Of a DNA stretch of 64,000 bases, positions 42,034-50,243 are shown in pieces. Source of the stretch: Sphingobacterium psychroaquaticum (GTDB lineage Bacteria; Bacteroidota; Bacteroidia; Sphingobacteriales; Sphingobacteriaceae); contig NZ_FXAU01000001.1 in NCBI RefSeq assembly GCF_900177625.1, positions 172,326 through 236,325 of the forward strand. Direction: 5' to 3'. A program made the translations under genes and the position numbers. The notes beneath the pieces are model-generated. The model made no database searches. It was not told the origin of the DNA and saw only the letters and a program-made list of their open reading frames with translations. How positions within the stretch are numbered: position 1 is the stretch's first letter; each line of letters starts with the position of its first letter.

Positions 42034-43161
42034 TTACAAATTACCTCTACGTTCCTGTTCTCGTTCGATCGCCTCAAACAACGCTTTAAAATTTCCAGCG
42101 CCAAAACTTTGCGCCCCTTTACGTTGGATAATCTCGTAAAAGAGAGTCGGCCGATCTTCTACGGGCTTCGTAAAGATTTGTAATAAATACCCTTCTTCAT
42201 CACGATCGACCAAGATACCTAGCTCCTGAATAATGCGAATCTCTTCATCGATTGCTCCAATACGCTCAGGCAACATATCGTAATACTCCTCCGGTGGTGC
42301 CGATAAGAACTCTACCCCACGTGCTTTCAAAGCCCGCACTGTTTTCACGATATCTTTCGTTGCCAACGCGGCATGTTGCACCCCTTCCCCTTCATAAAAC
42401 TCCAGATACTCCTCAATCTGCGATTTCTTCTTTCCTTCTGCTGGCTCATTAATCGGGAATTTCACAAAACCATTCCCATTACTCATCACCTTACTCATTA
42501 AGGCCGAATACTCGGTATTGATCTGTTTGTCATCAAAAGAAAGGATATTTACAAAACCCATCACATTTTGATACCAATCTACCGTTTCATTCATACGATC
42601 CCATCCTACGTTCCCTACGCAATGATCGACATACAATAACCCCGTTTCTTCCGGATTATAGTCGCTCACCCAAGGTTCGAAACCCGGCATAAAAGCACCG
42701 TTGTAGTTTTTACGCTCGATAAACATATGTACGGTTTCACCGTAGGTATAAATTCCCGACATCCATACTTCTCCATGCGCGTCCGTTAGCTGCTGAGGTT
42801 CTAGATACGGTTTTGCACCGCGCTTTACCGTTTCCTCGAACGACTTTCGTGCATCCTCCACCCATAGCGCCAACACCTTCACGCCGTCCCCATGCTTTTT
42901 CACATGCTCCGATACCGGATGATCCGACCGCAATGCGGTAGTCAACACCAAGCGAATTTTATCCTGCTTTACCACATAAGAAACCCGATCCCGAACGCCC
43001 GTCTCCGGACCAGCATACGCCTCCGATTGAAACCCAAAAGCGGTTTTGTAATAATGTGCCGCTTGCTTCGCGTTACCCACATAAAATTCAATATAATCTG
43101 TACCATTGATTGGCAGAAAATCATCTGCTTTAGCGATTTTCTCTGCAAAAGTTTGTCCCAT
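42034..43161 (-). CDS. hppD: 4-hydroxyphenylpyruvate dioxygenase
   Basis: 375 residues. A non-haem Fe(II) enzyme that converts 4-hydroxyphenylpyruvate to homogentisate. Two vicinal-oxygen-chelate halves are present. The Fe ligands lie in YVDHCVGNVG near 180, GVQHAALATKDI near 261, and the Glu of TLFYEIIQRKGA near 345. The C-terminal FGAGNFKALFEAIEREQ is a family hallmark. It is followed by the amino-acid dehydrogenase gene and preceded by hmgA on the same strand with a 214-bp repeat-bearing gap. Confidence 0.96.
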   Translation of the reverse strand: MGQTFAEKIAKADDFLPINGTDYIEFYVGNAKQAAHYYKTAFGFQSEAYAGPETGVRDRVSYVVKQDKIRLVLTTALRSDHPVSEHVKKHGDGVKVLALWVEDARKSFEETVKRGAKPYLEPQQLTDAHGEVWMSGIYTYGETVHMFIERKNYNGAFMPGFEPWVSDYNPEETGLLYVDHCVGNVGWDRMNETVDWYQNVMGFVNILSFDDKQINTEYSALMSKVMSNGNGFVKFPINEPAEGKKKSQIEEYLEFYEGEGVQHAALATKDIVKTVRALKARGVEFLSAPPEEYYDMLPERIGAIDEEIRIIQELGILVDRDEEGYLLQIFTKPVEDRPTLFYEIIQRKGAQSFGAGNFKALFEAIEREQERRGNL

Positions 43162-43195
43162 ACCCTTCGTTTTATAATTTTATTAGTTTTTAATT

Positions 43196-43365
43196 AGCCA
43201 CAAAATCTTGTGGCTCTACTGTTCTTAGACGCAAAATTTAGTTATGCTGAGTCCTTCGGCGTTTAATTAGACACAAAATTTAGCTGCGCTGAGCCCTTCG
43301 GGGTTTGCGTCTCTACTAACTATTTCCTACTAACTACCAACGACTAACTACTAACTACCAACTAC
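43196..43365. repeat. Repeat-bearing element between hppD and hmgA
   Basis: The region has a hairpin AGCCACAA/TTGTGGCT (43196-43215) and two direct 40-bp copies (43225-43264 and 43267-43306, 34 of 40 bases alike). It also has an outer inverted repeat AGACGCAAA (43227-43235) / TTTGCGTCT (43304-43312), and then degenerate ACTAACTAC-type short repeats to about 43365. No gene is present. It looks like a small MITE-like or dispersed intergenic element. Confidence 0.5.
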
Positions 43366-43375
43366 TTTATGCTCC

Positions 43376-44533
43376 TTAACTCATCCACGATTTATAATAA
43401 TCAGGATCTTCAATTTGCAGAGCCTCCTCGGTCAACATTAACGGCCTAAAAGGATCGATCATCACCGCTAACTCCTCCGTTCCCTTCTGTCCGATACTTT
43501 TTTCGACCGTTCCTGGATGTGGCCCATGCGGTATCCCCCCTGGATGCAATGTAATTTGTCCACGTTCCACCGACTTGCGGCTCATAAAATCACCATCGAC
43601 ATAGTACAACACCTCATCGGAATCCACGTTACTGTGATTATATGGAGCCGGAACGGCCTCTGGATGGTAATCATACAAACGAGGACAGAAACTACACAAC
43701 ACAAACGCATTGGTCTCAAACATCTGGTGCACCGGAGGTGGTTGATGTAATTTGCCGGTGATTGGCATAAAATCATGAATAGATATTGCCCAAGGATAGT
43801 GGTACCCATCCCAGCCTACAAAATCAAAAGGATGACTGCCGTACACGTAAGGATAGATCAATCCTTGTTTTTTTATGCGCACCTCAAAATCTCCAAATTC
43901 ATCGTGCGTTTCCAAATCGACAGGCTTACGGATATCACGCTCGCAGTAGGGCGAGTGCTCCATCAACTGCCCATATTCATTGCGATATCGCTTAGGTGTA
44001 CGGATCGGCTCAAAAGATTCGGTAATAAAAAGTCGATTATCTGGTCCATCAAAATGTAGCTGATAGATCACGCCTCTCGGAATAATAAGATAATCACCAT
44101 ACCCAAAACGGATATTTCCGTACCCCGTCTTTAACACTCCACTCCCTTCGTGTACAAAAATCACCTCATCAGCCTGACTGTTCTTATAGAAATAAGCCGT
44201 CAGGGATTCCCGCGGCGCTGCCAAGGAGATATGTAGATCGTTATTCACCAGTACAGGTACACGACTTTCTAAGTAATCGTCCTTCGGTTTTACCTGAAAA
44301 CCTTTGAGACTGGTATGTTTAAGGTGCTTTTCGCGCGCTATACGAGGCGAAACATCATAAGGTTCATGGATTTGCTTCACCAAAGTTGGTGGGTGACAAT
44401 GGTAGACAAGCGCATAAGCACTCGAAAAACCGTGCGTCGAGACCAACTCTTCCGAGTACAGCTCGCCATTTGGTTTTCTAAAAACCGTATGTCTCTTTTG
44501 TGGGATTTTCCCCAATTGATGATAAATAGGCAT
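43376..44533 (-). CDS. hmgA: Homogentisate 1,2-dioxygenase
   Basis: 385 residues. A cupin-fold Fe(II) enzyme that opens homogentisate to maleylacetoacetate. The N-terminus (MPIYHQLGKIPQKRHTVFR) is family-typical. The iron site is visible in YNHSNVDSDEVLYY near 300 (His and Glu) and LHPGGIPHGPHPGTVE near 328-343 (His). It is somewhat shorter than the proteobacterial and eukaryotic enzymes (about 430-445), as in other Bacteroidota. It is divergent from the FAH-type gene, sharing a 318-bp regulatory region. Confidence 0.95.
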   Translation of the reverse strand: MPIYHQLGKIPQKRHTVFRKPNGELYSEELVSTHGFSSAYALVYHCHPPTLVKQIHEPYDVSPRIAREKHLKHTSLKGFQVKPKDDYLESRVPVLVNNDLHISLAAPRESLTAYFYKNSQADEVIFVHEGSGVLKTGYGNIRFGYGDYLIIPRGVIYQLHFDGPDNRLFITESFEPIRTPKRYRNEYGQLMEHSPYCERDIRKPVDLETHDEFGDFEVRIKKQGLIYPYVYGSHPFDFVGWDGYHYPWAISIHDFMPITGKLHQPPPVHQMFETNAFVLCSFCPRLYDYHPEAVPAPYNHSNVDSDEVLYYVDGDFMSRKSVERGQITLHPGGIPHGPHPGTVEKSIGQKGTEELAVMIDPFRPLMLTEEALQIEDPDYYKSWMS

Positions 44534-44851
44534 AGTAAATCATGTTAAAAAATGAAATATATAGACTAGACTAAACCTGGTTAGGGTTTATAGTTGGTCG
44601 AAAGGAAAAAACAGGAAATTAGTATTGCGCAAATACCACATCAGCAATCAACGCCTTCACCAAAGGCGCCATACCCCGCACGAGGTCTATATGTTTTTGC
44701 TGCTGTCTGTTCATAAGTGGTTATGCTTACTATTCAAAAGTAAGCATTCCAATCCACACGAGCAAGAGCTACCGAAAGATTTTGAAATTCCCCTAGAGGA
44801 TGTCTATCTTTATCGCCGTAACGCCCATAGCGCGGAATCCAATTATACACG
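44534..44851. other. Divergent intergenic region hmgA / FAH-type gene
   Basis: No convincing gene. A 31-codon open frame on the minus strand (44619-44714, reading MNRQQQKHIDLVRGMAPLV...) is too short to support. The region contains the inverted repeat described at 44723-44747. No exact TAnnTTTG box was found on either strand, so activation by a regulator is possible. Confidence 0.5.
44723..44747. promoter_or_regulatory. Candidate operator of the aromatic catabolism genes
   Basis: A perfect 9-bp inverted repeat ATGCTTACT-N7-AGTAAGCAT lies between the divergent hmgA and FAH-type genes. Its size and position fit a dimeric regulator site. The binding protein is not encoded nearby. Confidence 0.45.
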
Positions 44852-45826
44852 ATGAAATTAACAACATTCAGCTATAGAAACAGGGAACATCTAGGTCTCT
44901 TTATTCAAGACCAAATTTTCCCGCTCCATGCAATATCGAATACCCTACCCAACAACATGACAACTTTTTTGCAAGGAGGCGAATCGATGATGCAAGCGGC
45001 ACAACAAATCGAACAAGAGATAAAAGAAGGACAGCACCAAGCACACGCAGTTCCCGTGGAAGAAGCAACGCTATTAGCTCCCGTGCCACGCCCGAATTCA
45101 TTTCGCGATGCCTATGCCTTCCGCCAGCATGTGGCGACCTCGCGTCGCAACCGCGGACTGGAGATGATCCCTGAATTTGATGAATTTCCAGTTTTTTACT
45201 TCTCCAATCACCTGGCCATCGCTGGGCCAGGGAATATCGACTGTATGCCGAAGCACTTTGAGCAAATGGATTTTGAGTTGGAGGTCGCTGTTGTCATCAA
45301 CAAACAGGGCAGAAATATTGCCGCAGCGGAAGCGGACAGCTATATCGCCGGCTATATGATCATGAATGATCTAAGCGCACGAAAGCTACAGATGGAGGAG
45401 ATGAAACTAAACCTTGGTCCCGCAAAAGGCAAAGATTTTGCGACTGCAATCGGCCCATGGTTGGTTACAAAAGATGAACTTGAGCCTTACAAAACAACCG
45501 CATCAGCCGGCCACATTGGCGATGCTTACCAGCTAGAGATGATTTGCCTCGTAAACGGAAAAGAAGTATCGCGCGGTAATTTCGCAGATATGAACTGGAC
45601 CTTTGCCGAGGTGATCGAACGGATATCCTATGGCGTTGATATTTACCCAGGAGACCTGATTGGATCCGGAACAGTTGGTACCGGATGTTTTCTGGAACTC
45701 AATGGAACCGGAAAGCTAAATGACCCTAATTATGCAACGCAATGGCTGGAACCGGGCGACACCGTCACCATGAAAGTCACTGGCTTGGGCACTCTTGAAA
45801 ATACCGTACACTTAACAAACAACTAG
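44852..45826 (+). CDS. Fumarylacetoacetate hydrolase family protein
   Basis: 324 residues. The catalytic FAH fold is present: FSNHLAIAGPG near 114, FELEVAVVINKQGRNI near 146-161 (metal Glu), GYMIMNDLSARKLQ near 170, and GSGTVGTGCFLELNG near 273. It should split fumarylacetoacetate to fumarate and acetoacetate, the last step of tyrosine breakdown, given hmgA and hppD nearby. It lacks the N-terminal SH3-like domain of eukaryotic FAH. The flavin reductase gene follows 1 bp after its stop. Confidence 0.92.
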   Translation: MKLTTFSYRNREHLGLFIQDQIFPLHAISNTLPNNMTTFLQGGESMMQAAQQIEQEIKEGQHQAHAVPVEEATLLAPVPRPNSFRDAYAFRQHVATSRRNRGLEMIPEFDEFPVFYFSNHLAIAGPGNIDCMPKHFEQMDFELEVAVVINKQGRNIAAAEADSYIAGYMIMNDLSARKLQMEEMKLNLGPAKGKDFATAIGPWLVTKDELEPYKTTASAGHIGDAYQLEMICLVNGKEVSRGNFADMNWTFAEVIERISYGVDIYPGDLIGSGTVGTGCFLELNGTGKLNDPNYATQWLEPGDTVTMKVTGLGTLENTVHLTNN

Positions 45827-45827
45827 C

Positions 45828-46688
45828 ATGCACGAAACCACTTCTTTTGATCCGAAACAACAACAAGCTACTTTTGATAATCTCGTAAAATATGCGGTTG
45901 CTCCACGCCCTATCTGCTTTGCCAGCACAATGGACGCTTCCGGGCAGGTTAACCTCAGCCCATTCAGTTATTTTAATTTTGTTTCACAACAGCCGCCTAT
46001 CTGTGTGTTCTCCCCTTTGCGCCGCATGCGTGATGGATCAACCAAACACACACTGGATAACCTTCAAGAACTGGATGAGGTGGTCATCAACATCGTCAAC
46101 TACTCGATTGTACAACAACAGTCCCTGGCAAGTACCGAATATGGAAAAGGCATCAATGAGTTTGAAAAAGCAGGATTGACAGCGATCCCATCGTTACATG
46201 TTCGACCGCCGCGCGTCGCCGAATCTCCGGTTCAACTGGAATGCAAGGTGCGAGATATTATTGCGCTGGGCGATGGTCCGGGTGCCGGAAACCTCGTTGT
46301 TGCCGAAATTGTACATATGCACATCCACTCCCATCTACTGGATGAAAAAAATAATATTGATCAAGCGGAGCTAGATCTTGTTGCACGCCTTGGGGGCGAC
46401 TGGTACTGTCGTGTAACTTCTGACAACCTCTTCATCGTTCCCAAACCGTTGCGTAATCTAGGGATCGGCATCGATCAGCTTCCAGAAACAATTCGAACTT
46501 CCAAGGTCTTATCGGGAAACCACTTAGCGTTATTGGCGAATGTCGAGGCGATCCCGAGCATGGATCCTACAGGTTCGCCGCAGCACACATTTGACAACAT
46601 GGAGCATGCCCATCGTCATATTGGAAATCTATTAGACGAGAACAAGCTCCATGATGCTTGGCAAGTGGTGCTTCACCTAGAGAATTAA
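45828..46688 (+). CDS. Flavin reductase-like (FMN-binding split-barrel) protein
   Basis: 286 residues. The flavin-reductase-like domain occupies about 15-210: YAVAPRPICFASTMDASGQV, NLSPFSYFNFVSQQPP, ICVFSPLRR and DEVVINIVNYS. A C-terminal segment (about 215-286) contains LGIGIDQLPE. It binds FMN and may supply reduced flavin or act on a pathway intermediate. Tight coupling to the FAH-type gene ties it to aromatic catabolism, but its exact reaction there is unknown. It overlaps the convergent hydroxylase gene by 12 bp. Confidence 0.87.
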   Translation: MHETTSFDPKQQQATFDNLVKYAVAPRPICFASTMDASGQVNLSPFSYFNFVSQQPPICVFSPLRRMRDGSTKHTLDNLQELDEVVINIVNYSIVQQQSLASTEYGKGINEFEKAGLTAIPSLHVRPPRVAESPVQLECKVRDIIALGDGPGAGNLVVAEIVHMHIHSHLLDEKNNIDQAELDLVARLGGDWYCRVTSDNLFIVPKPLRNLGIGIDQLPETIRTSKVLSGNHLALLANVEAIPSMDPTGSPQHTFDNMEHAHRHIGNLLDENKLHDAWQVVLHLEN

Positions 46689-48440
46689 CGATACGTTGGT
46701 ATCTTTTGCCAAACGTTTGCCATCTTGAATCAACTTCACCAAGTGAGGTTGATTTTTTTGTATCTGATCAAGCGCATCTTCGATTTGGCGCACAGCCTCT
46801 GTTAAGCTCATATTAGCAGCAATCTCCAGCAGCTCGACCAACGAGAGCCAATCGCCCGGAAAGTTCGCCTGAAGGTCTGTAAATAGCTCCATAAGGAGTT
46901 TTTCCGTCGCATTCCCTTTCTCCCGCATCCGTCGGATTCTCGCATACCGCTCATGCAACTGTTTTGTCGATTCATCGTACGCATGGCGTACCGCCGATAT
47001 TTCCGAAACATCGGACTGTTGTTCGTAAGCATCCTTATCAGCGGCTCCCGAAAAAACAGAAACAATCTGAGCGCCCACCGCCATATCATACATCCCCCAT
47101 TCCGGCATAAACAGGATGGCGTCCGTACGCGTGTCGCGAACGGTACATTTGGTAAAAGAAAGCAAAACAAGCTTATCTTCCGATCGGGTTAACGACTCCA
47201 AAACTCCGGTGACCGTGATTCCAGAATCAAAGGACAACACAGTTTCTTGCCCAACGACTATGCCCGCGGCATAAAGGTCAGCATCCGTCATATCTTCCAA
47301 TGACCTGTCAAAACCCGTTACTAAACCCACAGGCGCACTAAAACCATCTTTATGGTAGTTTTTACTATGCCGATGCAACTGCTTCCCTCTAAGGGCTAAA
47401 GCGGTCGGTCCGCTAGTTTTGATATAGGTAAGTTTATTTTCATCGCCAACAGCTGTAAAAATACCCGAGACTTGCAGGCCCGAGCTGTAAACAGCGGTAC
47501 AAACATTCTTGCAGGCAATCGCTTTGTCGACGCTTTTCTTCCCACCGACACGGAATGACATATCCGCAGCAAATTCATCGAGCACCCCACGCAAGTGTTC
47601 AAAATCCGGCGTCACGAACAGTTGCGGCTGTGGCTTCGTGATATCATAACTGTAGTTTACGGCATCCAGCGTATACGGGAGTTTAGGCACTTCAGGCTGC
47701 ATGCAGGTAACACTTTCTCCAATGGAGGACAGCAAGCCCGCGCCATAGATCTTTGGATCATCGACCGTACCGATCAACCCATATTCCACCGTCCACCAGT
47801 GCAACCTGCTAAGAAGGGCCATTTCGGAGGGCTCACCCATATTCTGCTGAATCTTTTCAAGAAGGCGCTCCCCCGTTGCTATCTGCTCTTGCGTTGCATT
47901 TGGATCTTCCTTTAGGATCGACAGATTCCGGATCGCTTCATACAGCTCGAAGTCTTTCGCCGAAAACATCGCTTTACTTCCGACTTCTCCAAAGTATTGG
48001 AGGTATTCCGCATACTCGGGTTCTCCAATAATCGGAGCATGCCCCGACGACTCGTGAATAATATCGGGTGCAGGCGTGTACTCGATGTGTTCCAGCTGCC
48101 GGATGTCCGCCGCAATGACGAGCACCCGGTGCGCCTGGAATTCCATAAAAGCAGCCGGCGGTATAAAACCATCAACCGTTACAGCGCCCCATCCGATCTG
48201 CTTCAAGCTATCGTTCATCTGTTGCAAATCTGGAATACGTTCAATCGTCAATCCAGCTTTGCGCAACCCCGGGATGTACGGATAATAGGCCACATCTTTG
48301 AGGTAAATATAATTCTGCCGCATGACATATCGCCACAAGGCTTGGTCAATCGGCGTATAGCGCTCGTAGAATTGTGGTACTACATACTTTCGGAGATGTG
48401 CAGGAAGCTTCTCCAGCACGATGTTCTGATACGTTTCCAT
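46677..48440 (-). CDS. Aromatic amino acid hydroxylase (phenylalanine 4-monooxygenase type) with long C-terminal domain
   Basis: 587 residues. The pterin-dependent catalytic domain covers about 1-330: Fe ligands in IIHESSGHAPIIGEPEY (His129, His134) and HWWTVEYGLIG (Glu219), plus YGAGLLSSIGES near 232-243. It should hydroxylate Phe to Tyr. The remaining 250 or so residues (about 335-587) are not part of the minimal bacterial enzyme of 260-300 residues and include beta-rich and helical parts of unknown role. Long forms are known in other bacteria. It faces the FAH-flavin reductase pair. Confidence 0.92.
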   Translation of the reverse strand: METYQNIVLEKLPAHLRKYVVPQFYERYTPIDQALWRYVMRQNYIYLKDVAYYPYIPGLRKAGLTIERIPDLQQMNDSLKQIGWGAVTVDGFIPPAAFMEFQAHRVLVIAADIRQLEHIEYTPAPDIIHESSGHAPIIGEPEYAEYLQYFGEVGSKAMFSAKDFELYEAIRNLSILKEDPNATQEQIATGERLLEKIQQNMGEPSEMALLSRLHWWTVEYGLIGTVDDPKIYGAGLLSSIGESVTCMQPEVPKLPYTLDAVNYSYDITKPQPQLFVTPDFEHLRGVLDEFAADMSFRVGGKKSVDKAIACKNVCTAVYSSGLQVSGIFTAVGDENKLTYIKTSGPTALALRGKQLHRHSKNYHKDGFSAPVGLVTGFDRSLEDMTDADLYAAGIVVGQETVLSFDSGITVTGVLESLTRSEDKLVLLSFTKCTVRDTRTDAILFMPEWGMYDMAVGAQIVSVFSGAADKDAYEQQSDVSEISAVRHAYDESTKQLHERYARIRRMREKGNATEKLLMELFTDLQANFPGDWLSLVELLEIAANMSLTEAVRQIEDALDQIQKNQPHLVKLIQDGKRLAKDTNVSLIL

Positions 48441-48642
48441 TTAGAATCGGTTAAGCGGTAAATATATGTATTTTTTTAAATCGAAACATTCTTTTCCCAA
48501 AGAATTATATAGTAAAGAGAAGGATTTACGAACTTATGTTTGGCTTACGTTCGGATCGAAGGAAGAACTATTTTTAAATCGTCAGGAGACATACGTAATG
48601 TGTGGCACGAGGCAGCAGCTCAATTTACAACGGCATAAAAAA

Positions 48643-48669
48643 AAAGCCTTCTCGATGTGAGAAGGCTTT
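48643..48669 (-). terminator. Terminator of tRNA-Asn (copy 2)
   Basis: An 11-bp stem AAAGCCTTCTC/GAGAAGGCTTT has a T-run on the minus strand, 2 bp past the tRNA. It differs from the terminator of copy 1. Confidence 0.85.
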
Positions 48670-48671
48670 CG

Positions 48672-48745
48672 CTCCTGAAGCTGGGCTCGAACCAGCGACC
48701 CTCTGATTAACAGTCAGATGCTCTAACCAACTGAGCTATTCAGGA
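48672..48745 (-). tRNA. tRNA-Asn(GTT), copy 2
   Basis: Identical in all 74 nt to the copy at 40564-40637, with anticodon GTT. Only one flanking base on each side is shared beyond the tRNA. No exact TAnnTTTG box was seen upstream, unlike copy 1. Confidence 0.97.
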
Positions 48746-48863
48746 AACTTTCCGATTGGTCATTTCCGTTTCGGTGATGCAATTATCGGAACTTTAAACG
48801 ACCTCTCCAAATATTTTTAACACTGTTTTTACAACTCTCTCAAATACAGCCAGATTTTTTTCA

Positions 48864-50243
48864 TCATAATAATACACCCCCTAGGATTAAGGTCGCAATC
48901 GTGAAATAAATTATCAATCCTGTCACATCGACAAGGGTCGAAACGAACGGAGCCGACGAACTAGCTGGATCCGCGCCGAGGCGTCTCAGCATAAACGGAA
49001 GCATGGAACCCGTCAACGATCCCCACATCACAACGCCCACCAAAGAAAGACTAACCACTGTCGCGACCAATACCCAATACTCACCATAGGCATGCGAAAA
49101 TGCTTGCCATCCTGCGATTCGCACAAAGCCCAGCGTTCCTAGGATAAGCCCCAAGAAAAGTCCAGACAGGATCTCGCGCTTCATAACCCTCCACCAATCG
49201 GCCAATGTCACCTCGCCCATTGCCATCGCTTGAATAATCAAGGTCGAAGCCTGAGAACCACTATTTCCTCCACTCGACATAATCAACGGCATTAGCGCCA
49301 TCAAGAATATCGCCTTCTCCAACTGTCCCTCAAAATGCTCGATCACGGTCGCGGTCAACAGCTGTCCCAGAAAAAGAACAATCAACCAACCGCCACGCTT
49401 TTTCACCAGGTGCATAATCGACACATCCAGGTACGGCTCATCCAAAGCTTCCGTACCCCCGATACGTTGCATATCCTCGGTGTACTCTTCATTTGCCACC
49501 CAAAGAATATCATCGATCGTCACAATCCCCAACATAATGCCCTGCTCATCGATAACAGGTAAAGCCACGCGGTTGTTCATCCGGAAGACATTCACCGCCT
49601 CTTCTTGCGGATCATTTGCATTCAGAGAAATTAGACGATTATCGATCAAGTCACTCACAACCGTTTCCAGATCAGCGATCAACACATCGCGAATACGAAT
49701 ATCGTCAATCAGCTTTCCTTCCCCATCGATCACATACAACACATCGATCGTTTCCGAAGCATTACCATAGCGACGGATGTGATCTAAGATCCGCGACACA
49801 TTCCAGTGCTCTTTCACGGTGATGTAGTCGGGTGTCATCAAACGACCGACACTATCCTCAGGATACCCCAATAGCGAGAGTGCTTCTTTCCGTTCTTCCG
49901 GTGAAAGCATGATGATAAGATGTTTTACAACATCGCCCTTAAGTTCACTTAAAAAAGAGGTCCGGTCATCGGGTGGCATCTCATTGATCAGCTCCCGAAC
50001 TTTACCCGCAGAGAGCTTCTTAAAAATCCGCTCTTGGGTAGGGAAATCTAAGATTCTAAAAACATGAACAGCGCGGTTGATATTTAAGGTTTCAATAAAC
50101 AACGCTGCGTACTCGGGAAGCTCATCAATTAACTCCTCAACATCCGAAATGTTTTGCTCATTAAGATAGTTTTGAAGCGCAGCAAAATCGTCTGCCTCTA
50201 CCCACTTTTCAATAAGCTCGACTTGCATCTCTAGTTCTTCCAT
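48864..50243 (-). CDS. mgtE: Magnesium transporter MgtE
   Basis: 459 residues. The N-terminal MgtE superhelical domain (about 15-130) includes MPPDDRTSFLSEL and LLGYPEDSVGRLMTPDYI. Two CBS domains follow (about 135-260; VLPVIDEQGIMLGIVTIDDI-like). Five TM helices close the protein (about 285-459), with the pore-lining GGNSGSQAST near 328. The CBS domains gate a Mg2+ channel. The gene is monocistronic and well separated from neighbours. No Mg-sensing riboswitch was recognised in the leader. Confidence 0.94.
   Translation of the reverse strand: MEELEMQVELIEKWVEADDFAALQNYLNEQNISDVEELIDELPEYAALFIETLNINRAVHVFRILDFPTQERIFKKLSAGKVRELINEMPPDDRTSFLSELKGDVVKHLIIMLSPEERKEALSLLGYPEDSVGRLMTPDYITVKEHWNVSRILDHIRRYGNASETIDVLYVIDGEGKLIDDIRIRDVLIADLETVVSDLIDNRLISLNANDPQEEAVNVFRMNNRVALPVIDEQGIMLGIVTIDDILWVANEEYTEDMQRIGGTEALDEPYLDVSIMHLVKKRGGWLIVLFLGQLLTATVIEHFEGQLEKAIFLMALMPLIMSSGGNSGSQASTLIIQAMAMGEVTLADWWRVMKREILSGLFLGLILGTLGFVRIAGWQAFSHAYGEYWVLVATVVSLSLVGVVMWGSLTGSMLPFMLRRLGADPASSSAPFVSTLVDVTGLIIYFTIATLILGGVLL

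Noticed and set aside
44619..44714. 31-codon minus-strand frame (MNRQQQKHIDLVRGMAPLV...) in the hmgA/FAH gap, faintly like the C-terminal part of an acyl-CoA dehydrogenase
   Set aside because: Too short, no promoter or partner sequence on either side, and the resemblance is only from memory. Not supported as a gene or pseudogene.
44625..44855. 76-codon plus-strand frame overlapping the start of the FAH-type gene
   Set aside because: It spans the inverted repeat and the promoter region, shows no domain pattern and has unlikely residue composition.
48602..48617. TGGCACGAGGCAGCAG as a second sigma-54 promoter
   Set aside because: The -24 half matches but the -12 half (AGCAG instead of TTGCA) does not, and no gene follows in the right direction.
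48466..48660. 64-codon plus-strand frame before tRNA-Asn copy 2
   Set aside because: It runs into the tRNA terminator hairpin and has no recognisable protein pattern.
40564..48745. Reading the tRNA-flanked block as an integrative element with att sites
   Set aside because: No integrase, excisionase or mobile gene is present, and the duplicated sequence is a full tRNA rather than a tRNA 3' end. Kept only as a recombination hypothesis.
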